The notes beneath the pieces are model-generated. The model did no database searches and had not been told where the DNA came from. It was given only the letters and a program-made list of their open reading frames with translations. A stretch of DNA of 64,000 nucleotides from Burkholderia sp. GAS332 (GTDB lineage: Bacteria; Pseudomonadota; Gammaproteobacteria; Burkholderiales; Burkholderiaceae): contig FSRV01000002.1 in NCBI GenBank assembly GCA_900142905.1, forward strand, positions 3,038,001 through 3,102,000, written 5' to 3'. Below are positions 35,173 to 42,950 of the stretch, in pieces. Numbering within the stretch: position 1 is the stretch's first letter; each line of letters begins with the position of its first letter. The position numbers were made by a program, and so were the translations under genes.

Positions 35173-35665
35173 CGCTGGATCTCCCGATTGAAAAAGCTGA
35201 CTGCAGCAATACGCCGCTCTCAGGACAGCTACCCGCAAGGAGTGGGCCAAGACTGCACCAAGCGCCTAGATAATTGATTTAAAAGAACAATTATTTCTTG
35301 GCCGTGCGATGCCAACCTCAAAAATGAAATGCGGATTTCATTTTTGGGATCACACGCAGCATGGGCCGATCGCCAAAGCTGAGCGCATTGACGTGCAATA
35401 AAGCGAAAGTGGAAGCAGCCTGGGGCGCAACGGGTCGACGTCGCACCCTCAGACGGTCTCCCCCCTCCCGCGAGGAGAGGGGCCGCCAGGAACGGCACGC
35501 CCTAGACTTCACTTAAGCAACAAGGGAAAGGCCTGGATACGCCGTCCACCGCCAGAGGCGGAAAAAATCATGGGACACAACCGTCTCGATGATTTCGGGC
35601 ACACGACGCTCCCGGTCGCCTAGGCGCCAGGCAGGCGTCCGGTGTTATTTTTCAGGGAAAGCGCC
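35173..35665. other. Gap without a recognised gene
   Basis: About 490 bp with no convincing gene. It contains a perfect AT-rich inverted repeat at 35319 and a GC-rich hairpin near 35464-35486 (CCCCTC ... GAGGGG) like those at 42890 and 45746. Confidence 0.55.
35319..35346. promoter_or_regulatory. Perfect 12-bp inverted repeat
   Basis: CAAAAATGAAAT, GCGG, ATTTCATTTTTG. Both arms match fully. It may be an operator or an intrinsic terminator, and no gene start or end lies next to it. Confidence 0.45.
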
Positions 35666-35914
35666 ATGCGAAACGGTGAGAGTTCTTTGCGGAGGTTGAT
35701 CGACAAGTGGCTTGGGCACTATGGCGAGGGGACCGTGCAAGTGATCGAGTTCAGTCGTACATCTTCGAATCGAAGCCGCTACATACGCGTTGGCGGAGGC
35801 CGCTCTGAAAGTTCTTTGGCGATTACCTTCTTCCGGCATGGCGACGGTTCGTGGAACGTGTACCCACCAAGGGGCGAAACACCGATGATGAGCACGTCGT
35901 TGCTCGCGGCATGA
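35666..35914 (+). CDS. Small hypothetical protein
   Basis: An 82-residue protein, MRNGESSLRRLIDKWLGHY, then FSRTSSNRSRYIRV and FFRHGDGSWNVYPP. I know no function, although proteins of this shape recur in Burkholderia genomes. The ATG at 35666 follows AGGGAAAG. It is basic at the N-terminus and appears to form a small alpha/beta fold. It stands alone between two gene-poor stretches. Confidence 0.6.
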   Translation: MRNGESSLRRLIDKWLGHYGEGTVQVIEFSRTSSNRSRYIRVGGGRSESSLAITFFRHGDGSWNVYPPRGETPMMSTSLLAA

Positions 35915-36047
35915 GCGCAGCGGACCGAACGAGATTGGCCAGCCGATCCTGGACCGAAGCGAAACGCGTTGCGTCCGCATCAATCGGATTCCTACCTTTC
36001 TGAACAACATCGCACGGTGGACACGCATCGGCGCCCCACCTGCTTCG

Positions 36048-36192
36048 CAAGTCGTGGCCGATTTTGTCAATAGATGGGCCGCTTTAGGTAGTCGATTCGC
36101 GTCCTATCGCGACTATGATCGGCTCAACGGTTAACGCGCCGGGCCATCAACGCTGCCCAGGCCGCGTTCCCCCTTCGATCGCTTTTTCCGGA
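36048..36192. repeat. 145-bp repeat, copy 1 (degenerate)
   Basis: Closely matches 47842-47988, which lies directly upstream of, and runs into, the MalT-like gene starting at 47980. Here the start codon is changed (GCTTTTTCC in place of GCATGTCC) and no MalT-like gene follows. In the stretch up to 36130 most codon differences would change the amino acid, so the conservation looks like that of a DNA element rather than a coding sequence. Confidence 0.75.
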
Positions 36193-36200
36193 ATTCCATC

Positions 36201-36341
36201 GTGAGCTATACGGCACCGGTCAAGGACGTGCTGTTTGTCATCAATGACATTGTCCACATCGATCGCGTGTCAGCACGCCCAGGCGTCGAGGAGTTCGGAA
36301 ACGGACAGGGTCAGTCCATTCATTCAGTAATAACAAGTTGA
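36201..36341 (+). pseudogene. Acyl-CoA dehydrogenase N-terminal stub
   Basis: From GTG at 36201 the frame reads VSYTAPVKDVLFVINDIVHI, DRVSARPGVEEFG and then stops after 46 codons. This is the characteristic start of a large acyl-CoA dehydrogenase group (MSYTAPLKDMLFVM...), of which about 550 residues are missing. The stub ends 7 bp before the phaJ-like gene, so a dehydrogenase gene that once led the operon has been lost by deletion. Confidence 0.65.
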
Positions 36342-36348
36342 GAAAAAG

Positions 36349-36846
36349 ATGAACGAAATTGGCGGTTACGACATTGAAGACCTGGAAGCCGGCATGAGCG
36401 CCACCTTTGCGAAAACCATGACGGAGGCGGATATCCTGCTCTTCGCGGCCGCATCGGGCGACAACAACGCCGTTCACATCAACGAGGAATTCGCGCGGAC
36501 CACGGTATTCAAAGGGCGCATTGCGCATGGAATGCTGAGCGCAAGTGTGATTTCCGCGGCCCTCGCCGGGCGCCTTCCGGGCCCCGGTACCGTGTACCTC
36601 GGACAGAACCTGCGTTTCAAGGCACCGGTGCGGCCTGGCGACACGGTGCATGCAACGGTCACTGTGAAAGAACTGCAGCCGGAAAAGAGCCGCGTCGTGA
36701 TGTCGACCGTCTGTACGGTTGGAGGAAAAGTGGTGATCGACGGCGAGGCGGTCGTCATGGCCACGTCCCTTGCGCGACGCCTGGCTGAACGCGCGACCAG
36801 CGCCGAACCGGCTGCAATCGTGAGCCAACCCGTCGAGGCACTCTGA
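36349..36846 (+). CDS. (R)-specific enoyl-CoA hydratase, MaoC family (PhaJ-like)
   Basis: A 165-residue hot-dog-fold hydratase. The catalytic Asp and His are D38 and H43 in ASGDNNAVHINEEFA, with the following VFKGRIAHGML overhang. PhaJ turns trans-2-enoyl-CoA from beta-oxidation into (R)-3-hydroxyacyl-CoA, the monomer for PHA synthase. The stop is 2 bp before the phaC start, so the pair is coupled. The C-terminal 25 residues are a non-conserved Ala-rich tail. Confidence 0.9.
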   Translation: MNEIGGYDIEDLEAGMSATFAKTMTEADILLFAAASGDNNAVHINEEFARTTVFKGRIAHGMLSASVISAALAGRLPGPGTVYLGQNLRFKAPVRPGDTVHATVTVKELQPEKSRVVMSTVCTVGGKVVIDGEAVVMATSLARRLAERATSAEPAAIVSQPVEAL

Positions 36847-36848
36847 GC

Positions 36849-38579
36849 ATGTCATTCAACCTACCCGCTGAATATGTACAGGGATTCATGAAGTCCGGGC
36901 AGCAGTTCTGGCGCGCCATGGCAGGTCTAGATGCGAATGACGATTCTCAGGGCAGCACGCACACTACAGTGGAGCCCCCGGAAGCACTAGCCGCTCCTGT
37001 GGCCCTGCTCGAGGCGCACTCGGCGTACTGGCCGCAGTTGGCGTCGGTCTGGACCCGCACGCTGGCCGGCACAATGGGCGCGGAAACCGAGCCCGTGATT
37101 GCCCCGAAGCGCGGCGATCGACGCTTTCTTGCCGAAGACTGGCGCAAGAATGCCTGGTACAGCCTGCTCAAGCAGAACTACCTGCTCAATGCGCGGTTGC
37201 TTGAAGATGTCGTCGACGCGGTTGTGCTGAGCGATAAGGACAAACAGAAGCTCGAATTCTTCACGCGGCAGTTCATCGACTCGCTAAGCCCAGCCAATTT
37301 CGCCGCGACCAATCCCGAGGCGCTCAAGCTCGCGTTCGAATCCAGCGGCGACAGCTTGCGTGGGGGCTTCACGAACCTGCTTGGTGATCTGCAGCGCGGC
37401 ACCCTCTCGATCACGGACGAGACCGCTTACGAGGTCGGACACAACGTCGCTGCGTCCCAGGGCGCGGTCGTGTTCGAAAACGATCTATTCCAGTTGATCC
37501 AGTATGCTCCGCTCACCGACAGGGTAGCCAAACGCCCCCTGGTCATCGTACCGCCCTGTATCAACAAGTATTACATACTCGATCTGCAACCTGAAAATTC
37601 CTTTGTGCGCTTTGCCTGCGAACAGGGGATGACCGTGTTCATGGTGTCGTGGCGCAATCCGGATGCCGCGATGGCGCATACGACATGGGACGACTACGTC
37701 GAACAGGGTGCGCTGACGGCCATCGACGTTGCGCTGGCGATCTCCCGCGCCGATCAGGTCAACGCGGTGGGCTGGTGCGTGGGAGGCACCATTCTGTCTT
37801 CGGCCATGGCGATCGCCCGAGCACGTGGCGACGACCAGGTGGCTAGCATCACCTTGCTCACCACGATGCTGGATTTCGAAGAACCTGGCGAGCTGGGCGT
37901 CCTCATTGACGAAGCGGGCGTCGCTCAGCGTGAGGGTGCAATCGGTCGAGGCGGCATCTACTCCGGCCAGGAGCTTGGGTTCGCGTTCCAGACATTGCGA
38001 GCAAACGATCTGATCTGGCCTTACGTCATCGACAACTACCTGAAGGGCAAGTCGCCGCCGGCATTCGACCTGCTGTACTGGAACGCCGACAGCACGAATC
38101 TGCCGGGGCCCATGTACACCTGGTATTTGCGCAACATGTACCTGGAGAACAATCTGTGCAAACCGGGGCGCTTGACGATGTGCGGCACGCCCGTCGACCT
38201 GGGATGCATCGACACCCCGACCTACGTGCTGGCAACCGAGGAAGATCACATCGTGCCGTGGCGATCAGCGTATCGATCCACACACCTGGTTGGCGGCCCG
38301 GCTCAGTTCGTTCTCGGCGCGAGCGGCCACATCGCCGGGGTCGTCAATCCTGCGTCGAAGAACAAGCGAAGTTTCAGGGTCAGCGGCGATTCGAGCGGCG
38401 ATCCGGAGGCGTGGCTGGCGTCAGCCGAAACACGGCCGGGTAGCTGGTGGACTCACTGGATCGAGTGGCTGAAGCCGTACGCTGGAGATTCGGTCAAGGC
38501 GCGCACGAGGCCGGGAAGCGCCCGCCATAAGCCGATCGAACCGGCACCCGGGCGCTATGTGAAAGTTCGCATAGCGTAA
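36849..38579 (+). CDS. phaC: Class I polyhydroxyalkanoate synthase (PhaC)
   Basis: A 576-residue PHA synthase with the lipase-like box GWCVGG holding the nucleophile C310, catalytic Asp in ATEEDHIVPW and His in LGASGHIAGVVNP. It polymerises (R)-3-hydroxyacyl-CoA into storage granules. Lying 2 bp after a phaJ-like gene and without phaA, phaB or phaP, it looks like a second, beta-oxidation-fed synthase and not the main phaCAB locus. Confidence 0.93.
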   Translation: MSFNLPAEYVQGFMKSGQQFWRAMAGLDANDDSQGSTHTTVEPPEALAAPVALLEAHSAYWPQLASVWTRTLAGTMGAETEPVIAPKRGDRRFLAEDWRKNAWYSLLKQNYLLNARLLEDVVDAVVLSDKDKQKLEFFTRQFIDSLSPANFAATNPEALKLAFESSGDSLRGGFTNLLGDLQRGTLSITDETAYEVGHNVAASQGAVVFENDLFQLIQYAPLTDRVAKRPLVIVPPCINKYYILDLQPENSFVRFACEQGMTVFMVSWRNPDAAMAHTTWDDYVEQGALTAIDVALAISRADQVNAVGWCVGGTILSSAMAIARARGDDQVASITLLTTMLDFEEPGELGVLIDEAGVAQREGAIGRGGIYSGQELGFAFQTLRANDLIWPYVIDNYLKGKSPPAFDLLYWNADSTNLPGPMYTWYLRNMYLENNLCKPGRLTMCGTPVDLGCIDTPTYVLATEEDHIVPWRSAYRSTHLVGGPAQFVLGASGHIAGVVNPASKNKRSFRVSGDSSGDPEAWLASAETRPGSWWTHWIEWLKPYAGDSVKARTRPGSARHKPIEPAPGRYVKVRIA

Positions 38580-38627
38580 TGTCAGCGCTGGATCTGTTCG
38601 CCGGCGCCGTCACGCGCGGCCTATCGC

Positions 38628-41324
38628 TCAACTCAACGAGCCACGGGATTCGGGCGGCGGCGCCGAGGCTGACACGCAAACGGCGTGCTCACAGATAAAC
38701 GCAGCAACTTGATCCGCCGGTATCGGCTTGGCGATCAGGTAGCCCTGCACTTCATCGCACTGCAACTGTTGCAGAGACGCGAGCGTTGCTTCGTCTTCGA
38801 CGCCTTCCGCTATCGTGCGAAGGTTAAGCGCGTGAGCCATCTGGATAATGGCACGTACGATCGACTTGTCATTGGCGTTCCGGCACAGGTCGCGGACGAA
38901 CGCGCGGTCGATCTTCAGCTTGTCGACTTCAAGCCGCTTGAGATAGGCCAAACTGGAGTACCCGGTGCCGAAATCGTCGACGGAAATTGTCACGCCAAGC
39001 TGCTTGAGTCGCTGCACGGTGGCAAGCACCTGTTCTGTATTGCGGATAAGCACCGATTCTGTAATTTCAAGTTCAAGCAGGTTGGGAGTGAATCCGGTAT
39101 CGGCCAGGGCTCGCAGGACCACGTCTTCGATGTCACCGTGCGAGAACTGCATCGCCGACAGGTTCAACGCGATCGTTACACTCGGCACTCCCGCGTCTCG
39201 CCACACCAGCCCCTGCCGGCAGCATTCGCGCACGACCCATTCGCCAATGGGTACGATAAGACCGCTTTGCTCGGCGATCTGGATAAACTGTCCGGGCTGC
39301 AGCAAGCCTTGCTCGGGATGCCGCCAGCGTAGCAACGCTTCGACACCCAGTACACAACCGCTGCGGAGATCGATTTGCGGCTGATAGTGCAATTCGAATT
39401 CCCCCTTCTCCAGCGCTTTGCGCAGTCCGGCCTCGATACGCAAGCAGGCCGTCGCTTCCCGGCCAAGCTCATCGTCAAAGAAACGGCACGCGTTGCGGCC
39501 GTCGCCTTTCGCGCGGGACATTGCGGCGTCGGCTTTACGTAAAAGGGTTTCGAAATCCTCACCATCTTCGGGATACAGGGCGACGCCCATCGTCGCGGAC
39601 GTGTACACCTCTTCGCCGCCGATATCCATGACGGCGGACACGCTGGACTGAATTTCGCCCAGGACCATCTGAATTTGCGCCAGTCCATCAAGACCAGCCA
39701 GAAACAGGAGAAACTCATCGCCACCCTGGCGGCTTACGGTATCGGAGTCACGTATGCAGTCTTTCAGGCGACCGGCCACGACTTTTAGCACGGCGTCACC
39801 CGTGGCGTGTCCGAATGACTCGTTGATGGCCGTGAAGTTGTTCAGGTCCAGCATGATGAATACCAACCTGGGTCCTTTCGCGTGTTCGAAGCGGTCGCGC
39901 AACAGCGACCAGTTCGGCAGACCGGTCAACGCGTCCCGTGAGGCAAGATACTCCGCCTTGGCTTCAGCCTCCTTGCGCCGCGTGATATCCATCGCCATCG
40001 TCAGGTAGCCCGTGATCGCACCCCTTGCGTCGCGCAACGGCGCCTGCGTCGCACTGATATTGACGGGATGTCCGTCCCGGTGTGAGCGAATCATTTCCCG
40101 GTCTACCAGGGTTTTGCCAGTAAGCGCCTCGTGACGGAAATGCTCGATCTCTGTTGTCATGCCGGGAAGCAGGTTCGGTAGCGTTTGCCCCACGAGTTCA
40201 CCAGCGGACCATCCCAACAGTTTCTCCGCCGCCTCATTCACCAACGTGACGACGCCTGAGGCGTCGCGCGTCACGATAGCAATAGGAGACTCATCAATAA
40301 TGGTCTGGTTAAACCGACGCTCAGCGTCCCTGGCTCGATAGGCGGCTTGCTCGGCGTTCATGGCATCGAGTTGCTTACCCCAAGCCCGGTAAACCAGATA
40401 CCACAACAACCAGGTAAGCAACGTAAATAGAGCAACGGAGCCAAGGATCATGCGCCGCTCGGCAACCCAGGGCGCGAGAAAAGCCTCGAGCCCGACCCCC
40501 ACCAGAACGCACAACGGTTGGGTCTCCATGCAGCGATACCCATAGGAGCGCATCACGCCATCTTGCGGCGCGACATTGACGAACTTTCCTGTCAGCCGGG
40601 AGAATCGCCGCGCAATAAACATGGGAGCATCATTGCGAACGACTAGTGGTTCCCCCGGTGTAACGATTCCATAGGGGTACCGTGTAATAAAAATCATGCT
40701 CCTGTCATTAAAGACGGTGAAGGAATCAGTTGACCCGTTGGAAAGCGTCGCAAAGCGTTCGTTTAGCGCGTTGATCGGCAGCACGAGCGTCACGATACCG
40801 GCAAACTTGCCTTGCGGCGTGCGAATGACCCGGGCAAAGACAACGGTCCATGTTTTGCTGATACGGCCAAAGACTGGGCGGCTGATTACCATACCCACTT
40901 CGGGATGATCACGTAATTGCTGAAAGTAATCGCGGTCGGTAAGAAAAACCCGGGACTTCCCACTGGCGCCGAAGATAATCTCGCCGCTTGCGTTCGTCAC
41001 TCGCATACCCAACATAGATGGGAACACGAAAAGGTGCTGACTCAGAACGGGTTCGACGAGTTCAGGGCGCAGCGCCCCGAATGTCTGCTGGCGCTCAATT
41101 TCGCTGACCACCGCAGCGAGCGTGCGATCGACACTTTCAAGTCGGCTCGCAAGGTCCCAGTAAAGCAACTGAGACATGTTGCCGGCCTGGATGGAAGCCT
41201 TCTCTTCGTACTGCTTTCGACTTGCCTCCACCCAGCTCCATGTTGCTGCCCAAATGATCAGATCGATGAGAAACAAGCCAAGAAGTAGCAATGCGCCGCC
41301 ACGGTTTATGCGGTTGAAGGTCAT
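38628..41324 (-). CDS. Membrane GGDEF/EAL protein with extracytoplasmic sensor and PAS domain
   Basis: An 898-residue cyclic-di-GMP protein. A first membrane helix (about residues 11-31), a periplasmic double-Cache-type domain, a second helix (about 290-315), a PAS domain (about 335-450), GGDEF (about 533, RQGGDEF intact) and EAL (about 661, EALLRW intact) follow in order. Both catalytic motifs look usable, so it may make and degrade c-di-GMP, although one activity often dominates. A small gene lies 18 bp upstream in the same direction. Confidence 0.94.
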   Translation of the reverse strand: MTFNRINRGGALLLLGLFLIDLIIWAATWSWVEASRKQYEEKASIQAGNMSQLLYWDLASRLESVDRTLAAVVSEIERQQTFGALRPELVEPVLSQHLFVFPSMLGMRVTNASGEIIFGASGKSRVFLTDRDYFQQLRDHPEVGMVISRPVFGRISKTWTVVFARVIRTPQGKFAGIVTLVLPINALNERFATLSNGSTDSFTVFNDRSMIFITRYPYGIVTPGEPLVVRNDAPMFIARRFSRLTGKFVNVAPQDGVMRSYGYRCMETQPLCVLVGVGLEAFLAPWVAERRMILGSVALFTLLTWLLWYLVYRAWGKQLDAMNAEQAAYRARDAERRFNQTIIDESPIAIVTRDASGVVTLVNEAAEKLLGWSAGELVGQTLPNLLPGMTTEIEHFRHEALTGKTLVDREMIRSHRDGHPVNISATQAPLRDARGAITGYLTMAMDITRRKEAEAKAEYLASRDALTGLPNWSLLRDRFEHAKGPRLVFIMLDLNNFTAINESFGHATGDAVLKVVAGRLKDCIRDSDTVSRQGGDEFLLFLAGLDGLAQIQMVLGEIQSSVSAVMDIGGEEVYTSATMGVALYPEDGEDFETLLRKADAAMSRAKGDGRNACRFFDDELGREATACLRIEAGLRKALEKGEFELHYQPQIDLRSGCVLGVEALLRWRHPEQGLLQPGQFIQIAEQSGLIVPIGEWVVRECCRQGLVWRDAGVPSVTIALNLSAMQFSHGDIEDVVLRALADTGFTPNLLELEITESVLIRNTEQVLATVQRLKQLGVTISVDDFGTGYSSLAYLKRLEVDKLKIDRAFVRDLCRNANDKSIVRAIIQMAHALNLRTIAEGVEDEATLASLQQLQCDEVQGYLIAKPIPADQVAAFICEHAVCVSASAPPPESRGSLS

Positions 41325-41342
41325 TGCCAGGGAAGGTCATTG

Positions 41343-41528
41343 CTAGTGTTTGGTGCCAAAGCAGCCTTGCACCGCCTCAACTGGAGAGAAGCCGGCGCGG
41401 AAATAGTAGCGAAGTTGATCCATTCTTGCACAGTCAGGCGTGAAAGGTGGCTGAATGTAATTCATTCGGATGGCTTCTTCATACCATGCTCTCGTCCAAG
41501 CCTCAAGTTCGTAAATATCCGAATGCAC
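41343..41528 (-). CDS. Small conserved-looking protein upstream of the GGDEF/EAL gene
   Basis: A 61-residue protein, MHSDIYELEAWTRAWYEEAI, with a tail MDQLRYYFRAGFSPVEAVQG. I know no function. GGAGCGG precedes a GTG at 41528, preferred over a TTG four codons upstream. Regular aromatic residues and a charged helix look like a real protein. It is 18 bp from the start of the c-di-GMP gene, so they may form one operon. Confidence 0.6.
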   Translation of the reverse strand: MHSDIYELEAWTRAWYEEAIRMNYIQPPFTPDCARMDQLRYYFRAGFSPVEAVQGCFGTKH

Positions 41529-41609
41529 GGCCCGCTCCAATTCATCAGGCAGACTGAATCTCGTTCAACCGGGTCGAGGATAAATACGGGCGCACAGTGA
41601 CAGGTCCGC

Positions 41610-42734
41610 TCAGAAGCTATGGCGCAGGCCGATCATGGCCGCCGTCGTCGTCACACCAGGCGCCACCGGCTGACCGTAGACGATCGTCTGGTTCATGGTC
41701 CCTTTGTTATTGACGTGACCGACCTGCGCGTAAACCATGGTTCTGACGGAGAGCTTGTATTCGGCGCCGAGCGCAATTTCCGTCGAGCGATTTGCCGAGT
41801 TTTTTTTGTCTTTCAGGTAGTAGAGACCCGAGGTCACCTGAAACGCCGGGGAGAAGCGATAGCCCAATCCCGCGGAATAGAGATCGATATTGACCTGATT
41901 GTTATGCGCAGGATTCTTGCCGTTGCTGTACGACGCCGACACCGAGAAGCCATGGAGCGTATAAAGCGCGCCAAGATAAACGAACCGGTTGTTGTCGAGT
42001 CCGGTCAATGGCGCATTAGGAGCCGGATTCGTATCGTGTCCGTTGTAGTACACGGCGGACAGGCTCAGGCCGTAGTTCGAGTACTTGAGCACGGCGGACT
42101 CGCGCGTTCCCCCCTGAATCTGACCCGCCACGCCGCCGGGCGCGTATTCCAATCCGATCGAAGCGCCGCCGAAAGAGGGCGACTGGTAAACGAGCGCGTT
42201 GCTGTCATACAGTGCGCCGATTGGCGCATTGGTGCTGGTGCCCTGCCAGCCGGCGGACTGGTTCATACCCAGCCACGCGGTCAGGATACTGCCGAAGTAT
42301 TGGGAGGACCGTACGTCCGTCTCGGCCATGGCATAAATCATCGGGACGATCTGTCGACCCGCGTTGAACGTGCCGAGCGGTCCGGATACGCCAATCGTCG
42401 CAAACTGATTGAACTGAGCCGCGACGCCTGGTGTATCGCTCAGGCCGGATTTGCCGGTGGTACTGTCGAACGAACCCTGAAGCTTGAAATTGACATCGTA
42501 GCCGCCGCCGATGTCTTCGCTGCCCTTGATTCCCCACAGGCTCGAATAGATGCCACCATCCTTGAGGCGGTACACCGCTCCCGTATTGGGCGCCTTGGGG
42601 TTAAACGACGCTGCCGAGCTGCTCTGGTACAAGAAGCCCGAATCGATGGTGCCGTAAAGCGTCACCGAAGATTGCGCGTGAGCAGCGCTCGCGAATGCGA
42701 TGAGCGCAGCCGCTCCGATCAGTTTCACCTGCAT
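41610..42734 (-). CDS. Gram-negative porin (OmpC/PorB-like), copy 2
   Basis: A 374-residue porin: signal peptide MQVKLIGAAALIAFASAAHA, mature QSSVTLYGTIDSGF, closing GLRHSF. Closely related to copy 1 at 8638. The ATG at 42734 follows GGAGACAAA. It is downstream of the MalT-like regulator gene in the same direction and mirrors porin copy 3 next to the other MalT-like gene. Confidence 0.93.
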   Translation of the reverse strand: MQVKLIGAAALIAFASAAHAQSSVTLYGTIDSGFLYQSSSAASFNPKAPNTGAVYRLKDGGIYSSLWGIKGSEDIGGGYDVNFKLQGSFDSTTGKSGLSDTPGVAAQFNQFATIGVSGPLGTFNAGRQIVPMIYAMAETDVRSSQYFGSILTAWLGMNQSAGWQGTSTNAPIGALYDSNALVYQSPSFGGASIGLEYAPGGVAGQIQGGTRESAVLKYSNYGLSLSAVYYNGHDTNPAPNAPLTGLDNNRFVYLGALYTLHGFSVSASYSNGKNPAHNNQVNIDLYSAGLGYRFSPAFQVTSGLYYLKDKKNSANRSTEIALGAEYKLSVRTMVYAQVGHVNNKGTMNQTIVYGQPVAPGVTTTAAMIGLRHSF

Positions 42735-42889
42735 TTTGTCTCCTGATAGTTTTGTTTCGACGGCGGCCAGCCCAGGAACAATCAGGGTGTCGGAGGGTTT
42801 GTTCTCTTGCACGGAACATCTCTCCTGCGCGGAATTCGCGGCATTGTGGCGCGTCGTGCAGGTAAGAATACGTAAAGGAGAGCGTACAG

Positions 42890-42912
42890 GCCCCTCCCAA
42901 AGCGGGAGGGGC
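42890..42912. terminator. GC-rich hairpin GCCCCTCCC/GGGAGGGGC
   Basis: GCCCCTCCC, 5-nt AAAGC loop, GGGAGGGGC, 38 bp after the stop of the leftward MalT-like gene, so a terminator is plausible. A nearly identical hairpin lies on the other side of that gene at 45746, which suggests a repeated element. Confidence 0.5.
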
Positions 42913-42950
42913 AGAACATTAAGATGGACAGCACGCCGCCCGGTGCCAGC

